DNA of 64,000 nt from an uncultured Paracoccaceae bacterium (GTDB lineage Bacteria; Pseudomonadota; Alphaproteobacteria; Rhodobacterales; Rhodobacteraceae): positions 62,001 to 126,000 of the forward strand of contig CANKZJ010000003.1 of the NCBI GenBank assembly GCA_947488605.1. Direction: 5' to 3'. Under the pieces are notes generated by a model. That model made no database searches and was not told the origin of the DNA. It saw nothing but the letters and a program-made list of their open reading frames with translations. Positions 42,246-51,224 of this stretch are shown here, one piece after another. The position numbers and the translations under genes were made by a program. Within the stretch, counting starts at the first letter, position 1; every line of letters starts with the position of its first letter.

Positions 42246-43448
42246 CTACTCGGACACACCGTAGCGGGTCATCCAATCATCCGCGATGCGGGTCATCCAG
42301 CTTGGGTGTGGTTCGGCTTGAACGCTGCCCAGATCCGCAGGGGACAAGGTTGCGACACCCAATGTCAGCGCATCGAAACGTGCGCGATCATCAGCAGTCA
42401 ACGCATCCATGTTCAACACGGTCCCATAGCCCAAAATCTCAGGGTCTTGGGCGCGCGCCTGCGCCTCTGGTGACATCAGGAAGTTGGCGACAACCATCGC
42501 ACCCGCTTTGGAACCAGAGTTGTACGGGATCGCCACGAAGGACGCGTTTCCGATTGTTCCCTTGTCCAACACAAACGTCCGCGCAGTTGGCGGCAGCTGA
42601 TTGTTGGCAATCGCGGCCGTTGCTTCGCCGGGGCTAAAGGAAATCGCCAGATCAACTTCGCCGTCAGCAATCAACTGCAACTGTGCCGGACCCGTCGCAG
42701 GATACGCGCGGCCTTCGCGCCACAGCGTCGGCGTCAGATCGTCCAGGAACGCCCAAAGCGGTGCGGTGACCGCATCATAGTTCGCATCTGTCGCTGGCTC
42801 TGACAGAACTGACGCATCATCCAGCAAATCGACCAATGCCTGCTTCAAAAATGTCGTGCCAAGGAAATCTGGCGGCTGCGGATAGGTGAAACGACCGGGG
42901 TTCGCCGCAGACCATTCAAGGATTGCCTGCATGGAACCCAAAGGTTCGGCCAGATCAGCGGTATCATGGATAAACACAACCTGCGCCATCGCCCAAGGGC
43001 TCTCGAACCCTTCGACCGGCACGGTAAAGTCCGTCTGCACGGTCTTGCCTTCCACATCGACAAAGGCCCAATTGGGTAGTTGCTCGGCGTAAGGGCCGAA
43101 CAACAGGTCCGCGTCCTTCATGGCAGCAAAATTTGCGCCATTAATCCAGATCATGTCGATCGCACCATCGTCATTTTCGCCCGCTTGCTTTTCAGACAAA
43201 ACGCGGGTGACCGCATCAGCCGTGTCCGTCAGCTTTACGTGCTCCAGCGTGACACCGTAATCTTCCATGACACGGGCGCCGACCCACGCGATGAAATCAT
43301 TGGTCGTGGTCGATCCACCCCACGCATTCCAAAATACCGTTTGGCCTTCAGCTTCGCTCGTGACGGCGTCCCAGTTTGCGGGATCAATGTCGGCCAGCGC
43401 GGGCAAAGGGGCCAACAAAGCGGCCAATACGGCAAGATGTTTCATCAA
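42246..43448 (-). CDS. ABC transporter substrate-binding protein, YnjB-like
   Basis: 400 residues with a signal peptide (MMKHLAVLAALLAPLPALA). YnjB-like features include VFWNAWGGSTTTNDFIAWVG near the N-terminus, IDMIWINGANFAAMKDADLLFGPYAEQLPN and DLAISFSPGEATAAIANNQLP. It is a class II periplasmic binding protein related to thiamine, polyamine and iron binding proteins. It begins nine bases after the ynjF-like gene and is followed 52 bases later by the permease gene; the short gap may hold a hairpin (CCGGAACGGG area near 42215) to raise binding-protein levels. Confidence 0.88.
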   Translation of the reverse strand: MMKHLAVLAALLAPLPALADIDPANWDAVTSEAEGQTVFWNAWGGSTTTNDFIAWVGARVMEDYGVTLEHVKLTDTADAVTRVLSEKQAGENDDGAIDMIWINGANFAAMKDADLLFGPYAEQLPNWAFVDVEGKTVQTDFTVPVEGFESPWAMAQVVFIHDTADLAEPLGSMQAILEWSAANPGRFTYPQPPDFLGTTFLKQALVDLLDDASVLSEPATDANYDAVTAPLWAFLDDLTPTLWREGRAYPATGPAQLQLIADGEVDLAISFSPGEATAAIANNQLPPTARTFVLDKGTIGNASFVAIPYNSGSKAGAMVVANFLMSPEAQARAQDPEILGYGTVLNMDALTADDRARFDALTLGVATLSPADLGSVQAEPHPSWMTRIADDWMTRYGVSE

Positions 43449-43457
43449 CTTTTTCCT

Positions 43458-44120
43458 TCAGTTCTTGTATATTTGTTTCGCGGCATAAATCCGCAGTGTG
43501 GCGGTCGCAAAGCACAAGGCACCAAAGACCCATGCCAGCACAGAGAAGTAGGCAGGCAGTAGGCAAAGGATCACAAAGAACACAATGGTCTCTGTCCCTT
43601 CCAAAATGCCGTTGGAGTAATAAAGCGACTTCTGCCCCTGCGCGTCGGTCTTGTGACCATGTTTCTCGGCAAGAATGGCGTACCCCAAGAAGCTGGTGCC
43701 GTTGAAGTAAAAGGACGCCAACAAGAAAGCACCGGCAGCACCGTTCATGGCGGGATCATAAAGCACAAAGGCCATCGGGATTGCGCCATAAAACAGAAAG
43801 TCCGCTGCGATATCCAAGTAGCCGCCAAAATCCGTCTTGCGCGTCGCACGTGCAACTGCACCGTCCAGGCCATCAGCAATCCGGCTGGCCAGCAACGGGA
43901 TCAATGCCCAGCCCGGCGCACCTAAAGCAATCAGCAATGCCGCAAACAGGCCAAGACCCAGACCAATCAGCGTTACGCCATTAGCCGTAAACCCGCGCGC
44001 CGCCAAACCGCCACCAATCTGGTTTAGCGGCGGATCAATCAATCGGCGTGCATGACGGTCAAGCATCGGGGTCCAGTCCAAAGTTTCAAGTCTTTTGACG
44101 GATGCGGCGCGGTGACGCAA
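43458..44120 (-). CDS. CDP-alcohol phosphatidyltransferase, YnjF-like
   Basis: 220 residues, six predicted membrane helices. The family motif DG-x2-AR-x8-G-x3-D-x3-D is present as DGLDGAVARATRKTDFGGYLDIAAD. The family transfers a phosphatidyl (or related CDP-linked) group to an alcohol. Its place as first gene in front of a YnjBCD-like importer is the same association as in E. coli ynjBCD-F, which suggests that the imported compound may be the alcohol acceptor; that is an inference. Confidence 0.85.
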   Translation of the reverse strand: MRHRAASVKRLETLDWTPMLDRHARRLIDPPLNQIGGGLAARGFTANGVTLIGLGLGLFAALLIALGAPGWALIPLLASRIADGLDGAVARATRKTDFGGYLDIAADFLFYGAIPMAFVLYDPAMNGAAGAFLLASFYFNGTSFLGYAILAEKHGHKTDAQGQKSLYYSNGILEGTETIVFFVILCLLPAYFSVLAWVFGALCFATATLRIYAAKQIYKN

Positions 44121-44170
44121 TCAACCTGACGGGAAAGTGAGACAGAGCAGGTGCTTTGTCACAATTGCGA

Positions 44171-46174
44171 TTAACTCACTGCGATCCGCGGTCGTCCGCT
44201 TGCCTCGACCCGCAAGGTGGCCTCAATGAACATTGGGCGGTTCTCTATCTCGATCTCGGAAATATCACGCGAGACGGTGAACCGTATTTCCTCAACTCCT
44301 GACGCACGCACCTTTGCTTCGGCTTGCGCCTGTAATGCGCCCTCCAATGCCGTCAGCGCCGCATCACGGTCTACGAACACTTGCGGACCCTCAGGCAAAT
44401 GCACGGAATACTGGCCCTCGCCCGCGCTGGTGACCGTGCCTGTCGCATGCATGCGGACCTGCCCGACAACCGCACCAATTGCATTCGCAACATCGCCGTG
44501 CACGGGCAAAACCATCCGCGCGCCAAGGCGGTCGCCGACAGCCCCGTAATATGTGGACGCTGAAGCGCCTAACCCGATAACCGGCACACCCAAGGACATC
44601 CGCACTTTCACAACCCCGCTATGATGATCAAGACCAGCCATGCTGAGGGGATGCTTGGCCAACGCCGCAGGATCAGCCCACGCGCGGGTATCTTCCGCAA
44701 AGGCAGCCTGCAAAAGGCAATCGACCGTCTGCGCTGTAAGCTGACGGATAATGTCCTGCGCCAGCGCCGTCCCGCTCTTTGCAATCCGCTCTCCCGCACC
44801 TGCTCTGCGGCGGGCAAAAAGCGTCAGCGCTTTCTCGGCCGCTTCGCGGTCCCACGCATCGACAAGGCCCAAGACGTGCGATGCATCCGATGGCGTGACC
44901 CCTGCCAAAATGACCAAACCGCGCGCCACCAACCGACCCAAAGCGGGGTTCTCCGTGCGTGCCTGTACGGCGTGACCCAATCGCAGCGGACCCTGCGCCA
45001 ATCGTTCGGCAACCACTGTTTCGCGATGATCCAGCCCTTCGGGCAACTGCTGCCACAGCGGGATCACAAACTGCACACCATCTGATGCGGGAATGTCTTG
45101 TGCCAGGCTTTGATCAAGCGCCTTGTGCACGAGGGCAGGAAACTGGTGCGCGGCCAATGAGATCGGCATCAATCGGCGCGGGCCAAGGCGCAAACCACCG
45201 TCCAATCCTTCGACAACATGGACTTCACTATCTCCACCCAGACCCGTCGTGCGCATCGCGACCGCTTCGACCATGGTGCGGTAGGGGCCGACTTGCGCGC
45301 CGTGCGGGTCAATCTTTGGGCGCCCGCCTGTCAACAAGCAAACATCCGTTGTGGTGCCGCCTATGTCGCTGACCAAAGCATCTGTTTCACCGCTAAGCCA
45401 GCTTGCACCAGCAATGGATGCAGCCGGCCCGCTGAGGATCGTTTCAATTGGTTTTTCACGTGCCACTTGGGCAGAAACCAACGCACCATCGCCGCGAACA
45501 ACCATCAAACGTGCCGATATCCGGATCGCGCGCAGATGATCTTCACAGGCCGTGATCAGCCGGTCGATCATGCCAATCAGGCGCGCATTCAAAACAGCCG
45601 TAAGTGCGCGTTTCGGACCGCCCAGCGCTTGCGATAACTCGTGCGAACAACTCACCGGCTTTCCTGTCAGATCACGGATCACGTCACGCGCTGCAATCTC
45701 ATGTGCGGGATTACGCGTGGCGAACGCAGCGGCAACAGCAAACCCAGTGATGCTCAAATCCAGATCATTGATCGCTTGTTTCAGGTGATCCAAATCCAAT
45801 GCGGCCACTTCGCCGCCCGCATGGTTATGACCACCGGTCAGACGGATAACAGGATCACCGCCCAAGGCATCTGTCAGCCCAGCACGCCCCAGATCCGCAT
45901 CGCCAAACCCGATGGCGATCAACGCAACCTTACCACCTTGCCCTTCCACAAGCGCATTCGTAGCAAGCGTCGTCGAGAGTGACACCATCGCGATATCGCC
46001 AGCAGCGATGTTGGCGTCAGCGATCGCTGCATCAATCGCCGCGCCCACGCCAATCGCCAAGTCAGGCCGCGATGTCAGCGCCTTGGCAGAGGCCACCACT
46101 TTATCCGCCGCCTCATCAATAATGACCGCATCGGTGTAGGTGCCACCCGTATCCACACCCAAAAGGTAACCCAT
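44171..46174 (-). CDS. Hydantoinase/oxoprolinase family protein (HyuA-type)
   Basis: 667 residues. Actin-like ATPase fold: N-terminal phosphate loop GVDTGGTYTDAVIID, second loop SDIGGTTTDVCLL, and the domain EKPIETILSGPAASIAGA. HyuA proteins hydrolyse 5-membered cyclic amides such as hydantoins or 5-oxoproline with ATP, usually with a HyuB partner; no hyuB is next to it. It starts two bases after the GT-C-like gene on the same strand, so they may be cotranscribed by chance. The protein is full length. Confidence 0.88.
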   Translation of the reverse strand: MGYLLGVDTGGTYTDAVIIDEAADKVVASAKALTSRPDLAIGVGAAIDAAIADANIAAGDIAMVSLSTTLATNALVEGQGGKVALIAIGFGDADLGRAGLTDALGGDPVIRLTGGHNHAGGEVAALDLDHLKQAINDLDLSITGFAVAAAFATRNPAHEIAARDVIRDLTGKPVSCSHELSQALGGPKRALTAVLNARLIGMIDRLITACEDHLRAIRISARLMVVRGDGALVSAQVAREKPIETILSGPAASIAGASWLSGETDALVSDIGGTTTDVCLLTGGRPKIDPHGAQVGPYRTMVEAVAMRTTGLGGDSEVHVVEGLDGGLRLGPRRLMPISLAAHQFPALVHKALDQSLAQDIPASDGVQFVIPLWQQLPEGLDHRETVVAERLAQGPLRLGHAVQARTENPALGRLVARGLVILAGVTPSDASHVLGLVDAWDREAAEKALTLFARRRAGAGERIAKSGTALAQDIIRQLTAQTVDCLLQAAFAEDTRAWADPAALAKHPLSMAGLDHHSGVVKVRMSLGVPVIGLGASASTYYGAVGDRLGARMVLPVHGDVANAIGAVVGQVRMHATGTVTSAGEGQYSVHLPEGPQVFVDRDAALTALEGALQAQAEAKVRASGVEEIRFTVSRDISEIEIENRPMFIEATLRVEASGRPRIAVS

Positions 46175-46176
46175 GA

Positions 46177-47997
46177 TCAGCTGTCACCTGCGGCGATAAT
46201 CTCAAAGACCAAAAGATCGCCCGCCTCAACCGCAATGGGCCGCAACCAGCTGCCTTCGCCACCTTTCGCAAGCTCGGTCGCGAACCCGCGCCCATAGTTT
46301 GACCCATTGCACAGAACCAAGTGCTCCGCTCCTATTTCGCTAAGGTATGTCTGCATCTCTGCCTCGGGCAGAACAAAAGGAATTTTGCCATTCGCAAATG
46401 CCTCGGGACTGCGGTGATAGGGGCCTGAAAGAACCTTGTGATGCGTTTGCAGCAACACGGCCGGACCGATATTCATCGGCGTCAAAACAACCGATGGCGC
46501 AACCGCATTCAACGCCGCCAAGGCGTCCGCATCCCTACAATTGCGATCCTGTGCCGTGGTCGTTTGCGCCCGTTTGGGCAAAACGGGTTTCACCAGCGTC
46601 TCGATCACAAAAGGCGTGATAATCAAGACGGTTGCACCAATCAATTTCGCAGCATCACCAGCGGACCTGCTTTTGAGGTAAGTCGACAAAAGTGCGGCCA
46701 AGGCAAAGCCCGCCAAAAGCGGCAGCGCGCCTGCCGACATTGAAAACAATCGCACCTGAAAGAAAACCGCGATCAACCCGATCGTGCATAAAATCAAAAG
46801 CTGCCCGATGATGTCGCGCTTGATGATTTCACCTGCATCCGACCGACCCAAACCCATCCAAAGAACGCCAGCGATCACAATCGTTGCGACAACAGGCAGC
46901 ATCATCTTGATCAACAAAAGCGCATTGGTCTGTGCGAACGTAAGCGCAGGAAGGGCCTCGTTGATCGCGGATTTAATAATGTCCTGCACTTCAAGCGGCA
47001 GCGACCCATAAGGTCCTGCAAGACAAGGACCAAGAAACGGCCACGTCAACGCAAAACCCAACGCAACAACGACCAAACTGACGGCAAAGCGCCAGATACC
47101 ACTGCGCAGACCCACAACGAAGGGAATAATGCTTGCCGCACCGGCAATTCCGATCAACGACAAAACCGGCATGCCCAGCTGATCACACACAGGATATGTC
47201 AAACGGTCAGCCGGAGTTTGCCCAAGCCAAAGCACAACGGATCCAACAGCAAGCGTGATGCAGAACGTGATCAACAGACGGTTCGCCTCAGGCGTTATCG
47301 CAAAGGTCGCGCGCAGGAATAAAAGCAACCCCAGGGCCAGAATATAAGGTAACGTCTCGAGCCCGACGGCCAACGCGATAGAGGCCGCCAAGCCCGCAAC
47401 GATACCAGACCGCAGCGGTGCTTTGGGCCAAATAGCCGCAAGCGTCATGAGAGCCGTCATCAAAATTTGGACGTTATGATGATCAATCTGACCGGGGCGA
47501 AAGTAGAACCGCGACGTAAAGGGCCAAGTCAGGACGCAGAGCATCGCAAAACTCGCTGCAAGCGGTCCAAAGAGGCGGCGCATGCCAAAGCCAACGGCGC
47601 AAATCAAAGCGACCATCAAGACAGTCGGCCAGATCGTGATTGCCAAAATCTCGGCCGTTGCGGTCGGTAGAAAGCTTGAGAATAGGATGATCATGCCGCC
47701 AATCATCGCGTCGATATAACGGGACCAATGGAGCAAGACGCCCTCGGGCGGCACAAGTCGGTATTCCATCGTGTCAAACCAGCCTTGTCCGCCCAGCCAG
47801 TTGCGAACAGAAACAAGACGCATCACGCTATCATTGCCCACTTTGACAAAAAGCTCGTCAAGGCGCGTGCCAATCACCCAAGCCTGGACAAGAATAGCCA
47901 GAAAAATGCCACCCAGAACGATCACAAACGCCCTTTGATAAAGCGCGTTTCTGCGCGCCTCTGGCGTCTGCTCTATGCCTTGCTTTTGCATATCCAC
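46177..47997 (-). CDS. Polytopic membrane protein, GT-C glycosyltransferase-like
   Basis: 606 residues with about twelve membrane helices and a C-terminal soluble domain of about 120 residues. The first periplasmic loop has GNDSVMRLVSVRNWLGGQGWFDTMEYRL, with an Asp-containing motif, and later FYFRPGQIDHHNVQILM; the layout resembles GT-C enzymes that use polyprenyl-linked sugars (STT3/ArnT-like). No exact family is certain. It clusters with a GtrA protein and a polyprenyl-sugar type GT2, both upstream on the same strand, so it is probably the transferase of a three-gene glycan-modification set. Confidence 0.65.
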   Translation of the reverse strand: MDMQKQGIEQTPEARRNALYQRAFVIVLGGIFLAILVQAWVIGTRLDELFVKVGNDSVMRLVSVRNWLGGQGWFDTMEYRLVPPEGVLLHWSRYIDAMIGGMIILFSSFLPTATAEILAITIWPTVLMVALICAVGFGMRRLFGPLAASFAMLCVLTWPFTSRFYFRPGQIDHHNVQILMTALMTLAAIWPKAPLRSGIVAGLAASIALAVGLETLPYILALGLLLFLRATFAITPEANRLLITFCITLAVGSVVLWLGQTPADRLTYPVCDQLGMPVLSLIGIAGAASIIPFVVGLRSGIWRFAVSLVVVALGFALTWPFLGPCLAGPYGSLPLEVQDIIKSAINEALPALTFAQTNALLLIKMMLPVVATIVIAGVLWMGLGRSDAGEIIKRDIIGQLLILCTIGLIAVFFQVRLFSMSAGALPLLAGFALAALLSTYLKSRSAGDAAKLIGATVLIITPFVIETLVKPVLPKRAQTTTAQDRNCRDADALAALNAVAPSVVLTPMNIGPAVLLQTHHKVLSGPYHRSPEAFANGKIPFVLPEAEMQTYLSEIGAEHLVLCNGSNYGRGFATELAKGGEGSWLRPIAVEAGDLLVFEIIAAGDS

Positions 47998-48054
47998 ACT
48001 CTCTTTGCGTCTTTGGCCATTAGGACCACACCGTATTGGATTGCAACCACGCCT

Positions 48055-48450
48055 TCATGCCCGAAAAGCCAGAAAGCGTGCACCGCAAAAATTAATGAAT
48101 GACCCGACAAACGACCCAAATGCAAAGGCCCAAAAGACGGTCGTGCCAGCCGTTCCAAACATGCTGATCACCAATGAATAGATGGCATAGTTGCTCAACG
48201 TACCAACGACCTGCACGCCAAAGTAGCGGCGAAACTGACCTTCGCTGCTGGCATCGCGCGTTTCACGAAAGGTCCAATTCCGGTTCAGCGCCCATGTGAC
48301 GACAACCGCGATAGGAAAAGACAACGCTCTTGCAAGATATGGGTCGAACCCGTTCGCCAAAAGCAGCCAAAGCAAACCGCCATCAACAACAAACCCAACA
48401 CCGCCGACCACACCAAAGCGTAAAATCTGTGCGAGCAGTTCCGAGCGCAT
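48055..48450 (-). CDS. GtrA-family membrane protein
   Basis: 131 residues, four membrane helices. The motif ILRFGVVGGVGFVVDGGLLWLL at the start and FPIAVVVTWALNRNWTF are typical for GtrA, which is thought to flip polyprenyl-phosphate-linked glucose across the inner membrane. It starts six bases after the GT2 gene, consistent with co-translation. It precedes the GT-C-like gene after 57 bases. Together they match the three-part gtrA-gtrB-gtr(type) logic. Confidence 0.88.
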   Translation of the reverse strand: MRSELLAQILRFGVVGGVGFVVDGGLLWLLLANGFDPYLARALSFPIAVVVTWALNRNWTFRETRDASSEGQFRRYFGVQVVGTLSNYAIYSLVISMFGTAGTTVFWAFAFGSFVGSFINFCGARFLAFRA

Positions 48451-48456
48451 AAGCGG

Positions 48457-49398
48457 CTAGTCCCGGCTTGGTGCAGGATAAGACAAATACGCCATACGCT
48501 TCATTTCGCGCCGGCCCACGGTCACCGTATCCAAAATCAGACCCGCCATCACCGACAACACAGCAATCACCATAATTGCGGAAACGAGGATTGCAGTTGG
48601 GAAACGTGGCACTAAACCGGTTTCCAAGAACTCGCTCACAATAGGGACGCCAAGGATCACCGAGAACAAGCCAAGTAGCAGTCCTACTCCGCCAAACATC
48701 AACAAAGGGCGTTCTTCTTTGACCAGCAAGATGATCATCTTAAGAATACGAAAGCCATCCCGAATGGTGCTAAGCTTACTATCCGAGCCCGGCAGACGGT
48801 CGATGTACGCGGTCTCAACATCTGCAATCGGCATCCGCAACTCTAGCGCATGCACAGTCAACTCTGTTTCGATCTCAAACCCACGCGATAACGCAGGGAA
48901 ACTTTTGACAAACCGACGCGAGAACACGCGGTAGCCGGTCAACATATCCGTTGTACGTTTGCCAAAGATGCTGGCGACCAAACTTGTCAGCATCCAATTG
49001 CCAAAACGGTGGCCGGGGCGATACGCCTCTTGAATTTCGGTCACACGGCATCCGCTGACCATATCCAGCGTCTCGCTTGTCAGCTTTTCAATCAGTCGCG
49101 GGGCGGCTTTGGCTTCGTAAGTATTATCACCATCGACCATGACATAAATATCGGCCTCAATATCGGCAAACATTCGGCGCACCACGTTGCCTTTGCCTTG
49201 CTGCGTTTCCATACGCACTTTGGCACCTGCTTGCGCCGCGACCTCTAGCGTATTGTCGGTGGAGTTGTTGTCATAGACATAGATTTCCGCAGCGGGGAGC
49301 GCTTCTTGGAAATCACGCACCACATGCGCAATAGGCTGCGCCTCGTTGTAGCACGGGATCAGCACCGCGACCCTTAATCCTGAAGAAGGCTTCACCAT
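48457..49398 (-). CDS. Glycosyltransferase family 2, polyprenyl-phosphate sugar synthase type (GtrB/DPM-like)
   Basis: 313 residues. GT-A fold with VLIPCYNEAQPIAHVV, YDNNSTDNTLEVA and the metal-binding VMVDGDNTYEA, followed by GKRTTDMLTGYRVFSRR. Two C-terminal membrane helices (PLLMFGGVGLLLGLFSVILG; ILVSAIMVIAVLSVMAGLIL) match GtrB/DPM-like enzymes that load a sugar on undecaprenyl phosphate at the cytoplasmic face. First gene of the set; divergent from the deacetylase gene at 49552. Confidence 0.9.
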   Translation of the reverse strand: MVKPSSGLRVAVLIPCYNEAQPIAHVVRDFQEALPAAEIYVYDNNSTDNTLEVAAQAGAKVRMETQQGKGNVVRRMFADIEADIYVMVDGDNTYEAKAAPRLIEKLTSETLDMVSGCRVTEIQEAYRPGHRFGNWMLTSLVASIFGKRTTDMLTGYRVFSRRFVKSFPALSRGFEIETELTVHALELRMPIADVETAYIDRLPGSDSKLSTIRDGFRILKMIILLVKEERPLLMFGGVGLLLGLFSVILGVPIVSEFLETGLVPRFPTAILVSAIMVIAVLSVMAGLILDTVTVGRREMKRMAYLSYPAPSRD

Positions 49399-49551
49399 AA
49401 AAACTGTCCATCCATCGGCTTACACAATTCGACCAAACACCTACCAGCCGCGGCCTGACATGGCGATAGTTTGCGGTGCTTTTGTGGCGACATGGTGTAA
49501 TTTCAAAAGCACACCATTGTGTGTGGCGTCATTCCGACGAATACTCGGATC

Positions 49552-50826
49552 ATGACCAATCCCAACCTCAATCAGGCGATATTTGACCGGCGCGACGATC
49601 TTATTGCGCTTACCCAAGACCTGATCCGCATTCCCACACTCAACCCGCCGGGCGATAACTACCGCGAAATATGCGAATATCTGGACCTGCGTTTGCGTAA
49701 ATCTGGGTTCGAGACCGAATTGATCCGCGCATTTGGCACCCCCGGTGACAGCGACAAATACCCCCGTTGGAACATCGTAGCGCGCCGGACCGGCACACAT
49801 GCGGGGGACTGCGTGCATTTCAACAGCCACACTGACGTGGTCGAGGTCGGCAACGGCTGGACCAAAGACCCGTTTGGCGGCGAACTCAGCGACGGCAAAA
49901 TCTACGGACGCGGCGCGTGCGACATGAAAGGTGGGCTAGCTGCATCCATCATTGCCGCCGAAGCCTTTCTAGAAGTGCATCCAGACTTCGCAGGCGCGAT
50001 CGAGATATCAGGCACAGCGGATGAAGAATCCGGTGGGTACGGCGGCGTCGCCTACCTTGCTGAACAAGGCTACTTTGACCCCGCCCGCGTCCAACACGTC
50101 ATTATCCCCGAGCCTCTGAACAAGGACCGCGTTTGCCTTGGGCATCGTGGCGGCTGGTGGGCGGAAATCGAAACATTCGGCGAAATCGCGCATGGGTCCA
50201 TGCCGTTCTTGGGTGATTGCGCGGTCCGGCACATGGGCGCGGTGCTGACGGAATTCGAAGACAAACTCTTCCCCGCCATGGCCGCGCGCACAACCGACAT
50301 GCCTGTCGTGCCCGAAGGCGCACGATCGTCCACGATGAACATCAACTCAATCCATGGCGGCCAACCCGAACAACCCGACGACTACACCGGCCTGCCCGCA
50401 CATTGCGTGCCAGACAGCTGCCGGATCGTGATTGACCGGCGGTTCCTCGCGGAAGAAAACGTCGACGACGTGCGGGGTGAGGTGAAAGGCCTGCTGGAAG
50501 GGTTGAAAGCCAACCGGGACCGCTTTGACTATGACCTGCGCGAAATGAACTTAGTGCTACCCAGCATGACCGACCGCGACGCCCCCGTGGTGCAAGTGAT
50601 CGCCGCAGAAATCGAGAAAGTGCTGGGCAAACCGGCTGAATTCGTCGCCTCCCCCGGCACCTACGACCAAAAACACATCGACCGGATCGGCAAGCTAAAA
50701 AACTGCATCGCCTACGGACCGGGGATACTAGAGTTGGCGCACAAGCCCGATGAATACATCGGCGTGGATGACATGATCGACAGCGCGCAAGTGATGGCAG
50801 GCGCGTTGGTCAAAATCCTAACGTAG
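49552..50826 (+). CDS. M20-family deacetylase/desuccinylase (ArgE/DapE type)
   Basis: 424 residues from ATG at 49552; a GTG at 49519 is in frame. Zinc ligands and catalytic acids are visible in FNSHTDVVEVGNGWT, GRGACDMKGGLAASI and SGTADEESGG. A dimerisation domain follows from about 190 to 310. Family members remove acetyl, succinyl or similar groups from amino acids (ArgE, DapE) or act on small peptides. Its stop TAG is part of a palindromic repeat. It lies upstream of a peptide importer, though 523 bases away. Confidence 0.88.
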   Translation: MTNPNLNQAIFDRRDDLIALTQDLIRIPTLNPPGDNYREICEYLDLRLRKSGFETELIRAFGTPGDSDKYPRWNIVARRTGTHAGDCVHFNSHTDVVEVGNGWTKDPFGGELSDGKIYGRGACDMKGGLAASIIAAEAFLEVHPDFAGAIEISGTADEESGGYGGVAYLAEQGYFDPARVQHVIIPEPLNKDRVCLGHRGGWWAEIETFGEIAHGSMPFLGDCAVRHMGAVLTEFEDKLFPAMAARTTDMPVVPEGARSSTMNINSIHGGQPEQPDDYTGLPAHCVPDSCRIVIDRRFLAEENVDDVRGEVKGLLEGLKANRDRFDYDLREMNLVLPSMTDRDAPVVQVIAAEIEKVLGKPAEFVASPGTYDQKHIDRIGKLKNCIAYGPGILELAHKPDEYIGVDDMIDSAQVMAGALVKILT

Positions 50827-50844
50827 GTCGGGGTTCACCCCGAC
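50823..50844. repeat. Stop-codon-linked palindrome, copy 2
   Basis: GTAGGTCGGGG-ttca-CCCCGAC forms a seven-base-pair hairpin (GTCGGGG/CCCCGAC); its TAG is the stop codon of the deacetylase. It differs from the copy at 23398 mainly in the loop. Confidence 0.6.
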
Positions 50845-51017
50845 ATTTCGACGGGTCGTTTGAGATAGTGGAATATGTCTGGAAGGGCGCGACGTAATCG
50901 CTAGCTGGATTCAGCTTTGAATATCAAGGCATTTTTTTGGTATTGCTTAAATGCCAAATTTGCGATTCCATAGGGAGTAGGTGAGGCCCATCAGCGTTTT
51001 ATGTTAATCCTGGAAGA

Positions 51018-51131
51018 TTATTTGCAGCCCGGTTTGGGCTTAGAGCGACGATGCGGCTTCACCGGTACAGTCTTTGGACCGGGCTTTGCTGTCTTTCTTA
51101 CGGTTCTAGTGACCGTCTTGCATTTGCTCAT
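51018..51131 (-). CDS. 37-residue Lys/Pro/Thr-rich basic protein
   Basis: Read directly on the minus strand: MSKCKTVTRTVRKTAKPGPK then TVPVKPHRRSKPKPGCK. AAAGGAGGTG, a perfect anti-SD match, lies seven bases before the ATG at 51131, and a good promoter lies 65 bases further upstream. About 14 of 37 residues are Lys or Arg, and a cysteine is near each end. There is no membrane segment. Such composition fits nucleic-acid binding or ribosome association. I do not recognise the family. The codon run shows no stop and the signals in front are stronger than for most genes in the window, so I consider it real. Confidence 0.65.
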   Translation of the reverse strand: MSKCKTVTRTVRKTAKPGPKTVPVKPHRRSKPKPGCK

Positions 51132-51195
51132 AACACACCTCCTTTCTCACCGTATTTGGTGCAAGATATAGTGGTGTGCCAATGGGCCTCTCCTC

Positions 51196-51224
51196 AGTAT
51201 TGATTCTTTGTGGGGTCCCGTCAA
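51196..51224 (-). promoter_or_regulatory. Promoter of the 37-residue protein gene
   Basis: On the minus strand TTGACG (51219-51224) and AATACT (51196-51201) are separated by 17 bases, five of six and about four of six matches to the sigma-70 boxes. Confidence 0.55.

Noticed and set aside
39871..44120. Reading the importer as a thiamine ThiBPQ system
   Set aside because: The binding protein and the fused permease resemble YnjB/YnjC, a CDP-alcohol transferase accompanies them and there is no riboswitch, so a thiamine role is not supported.
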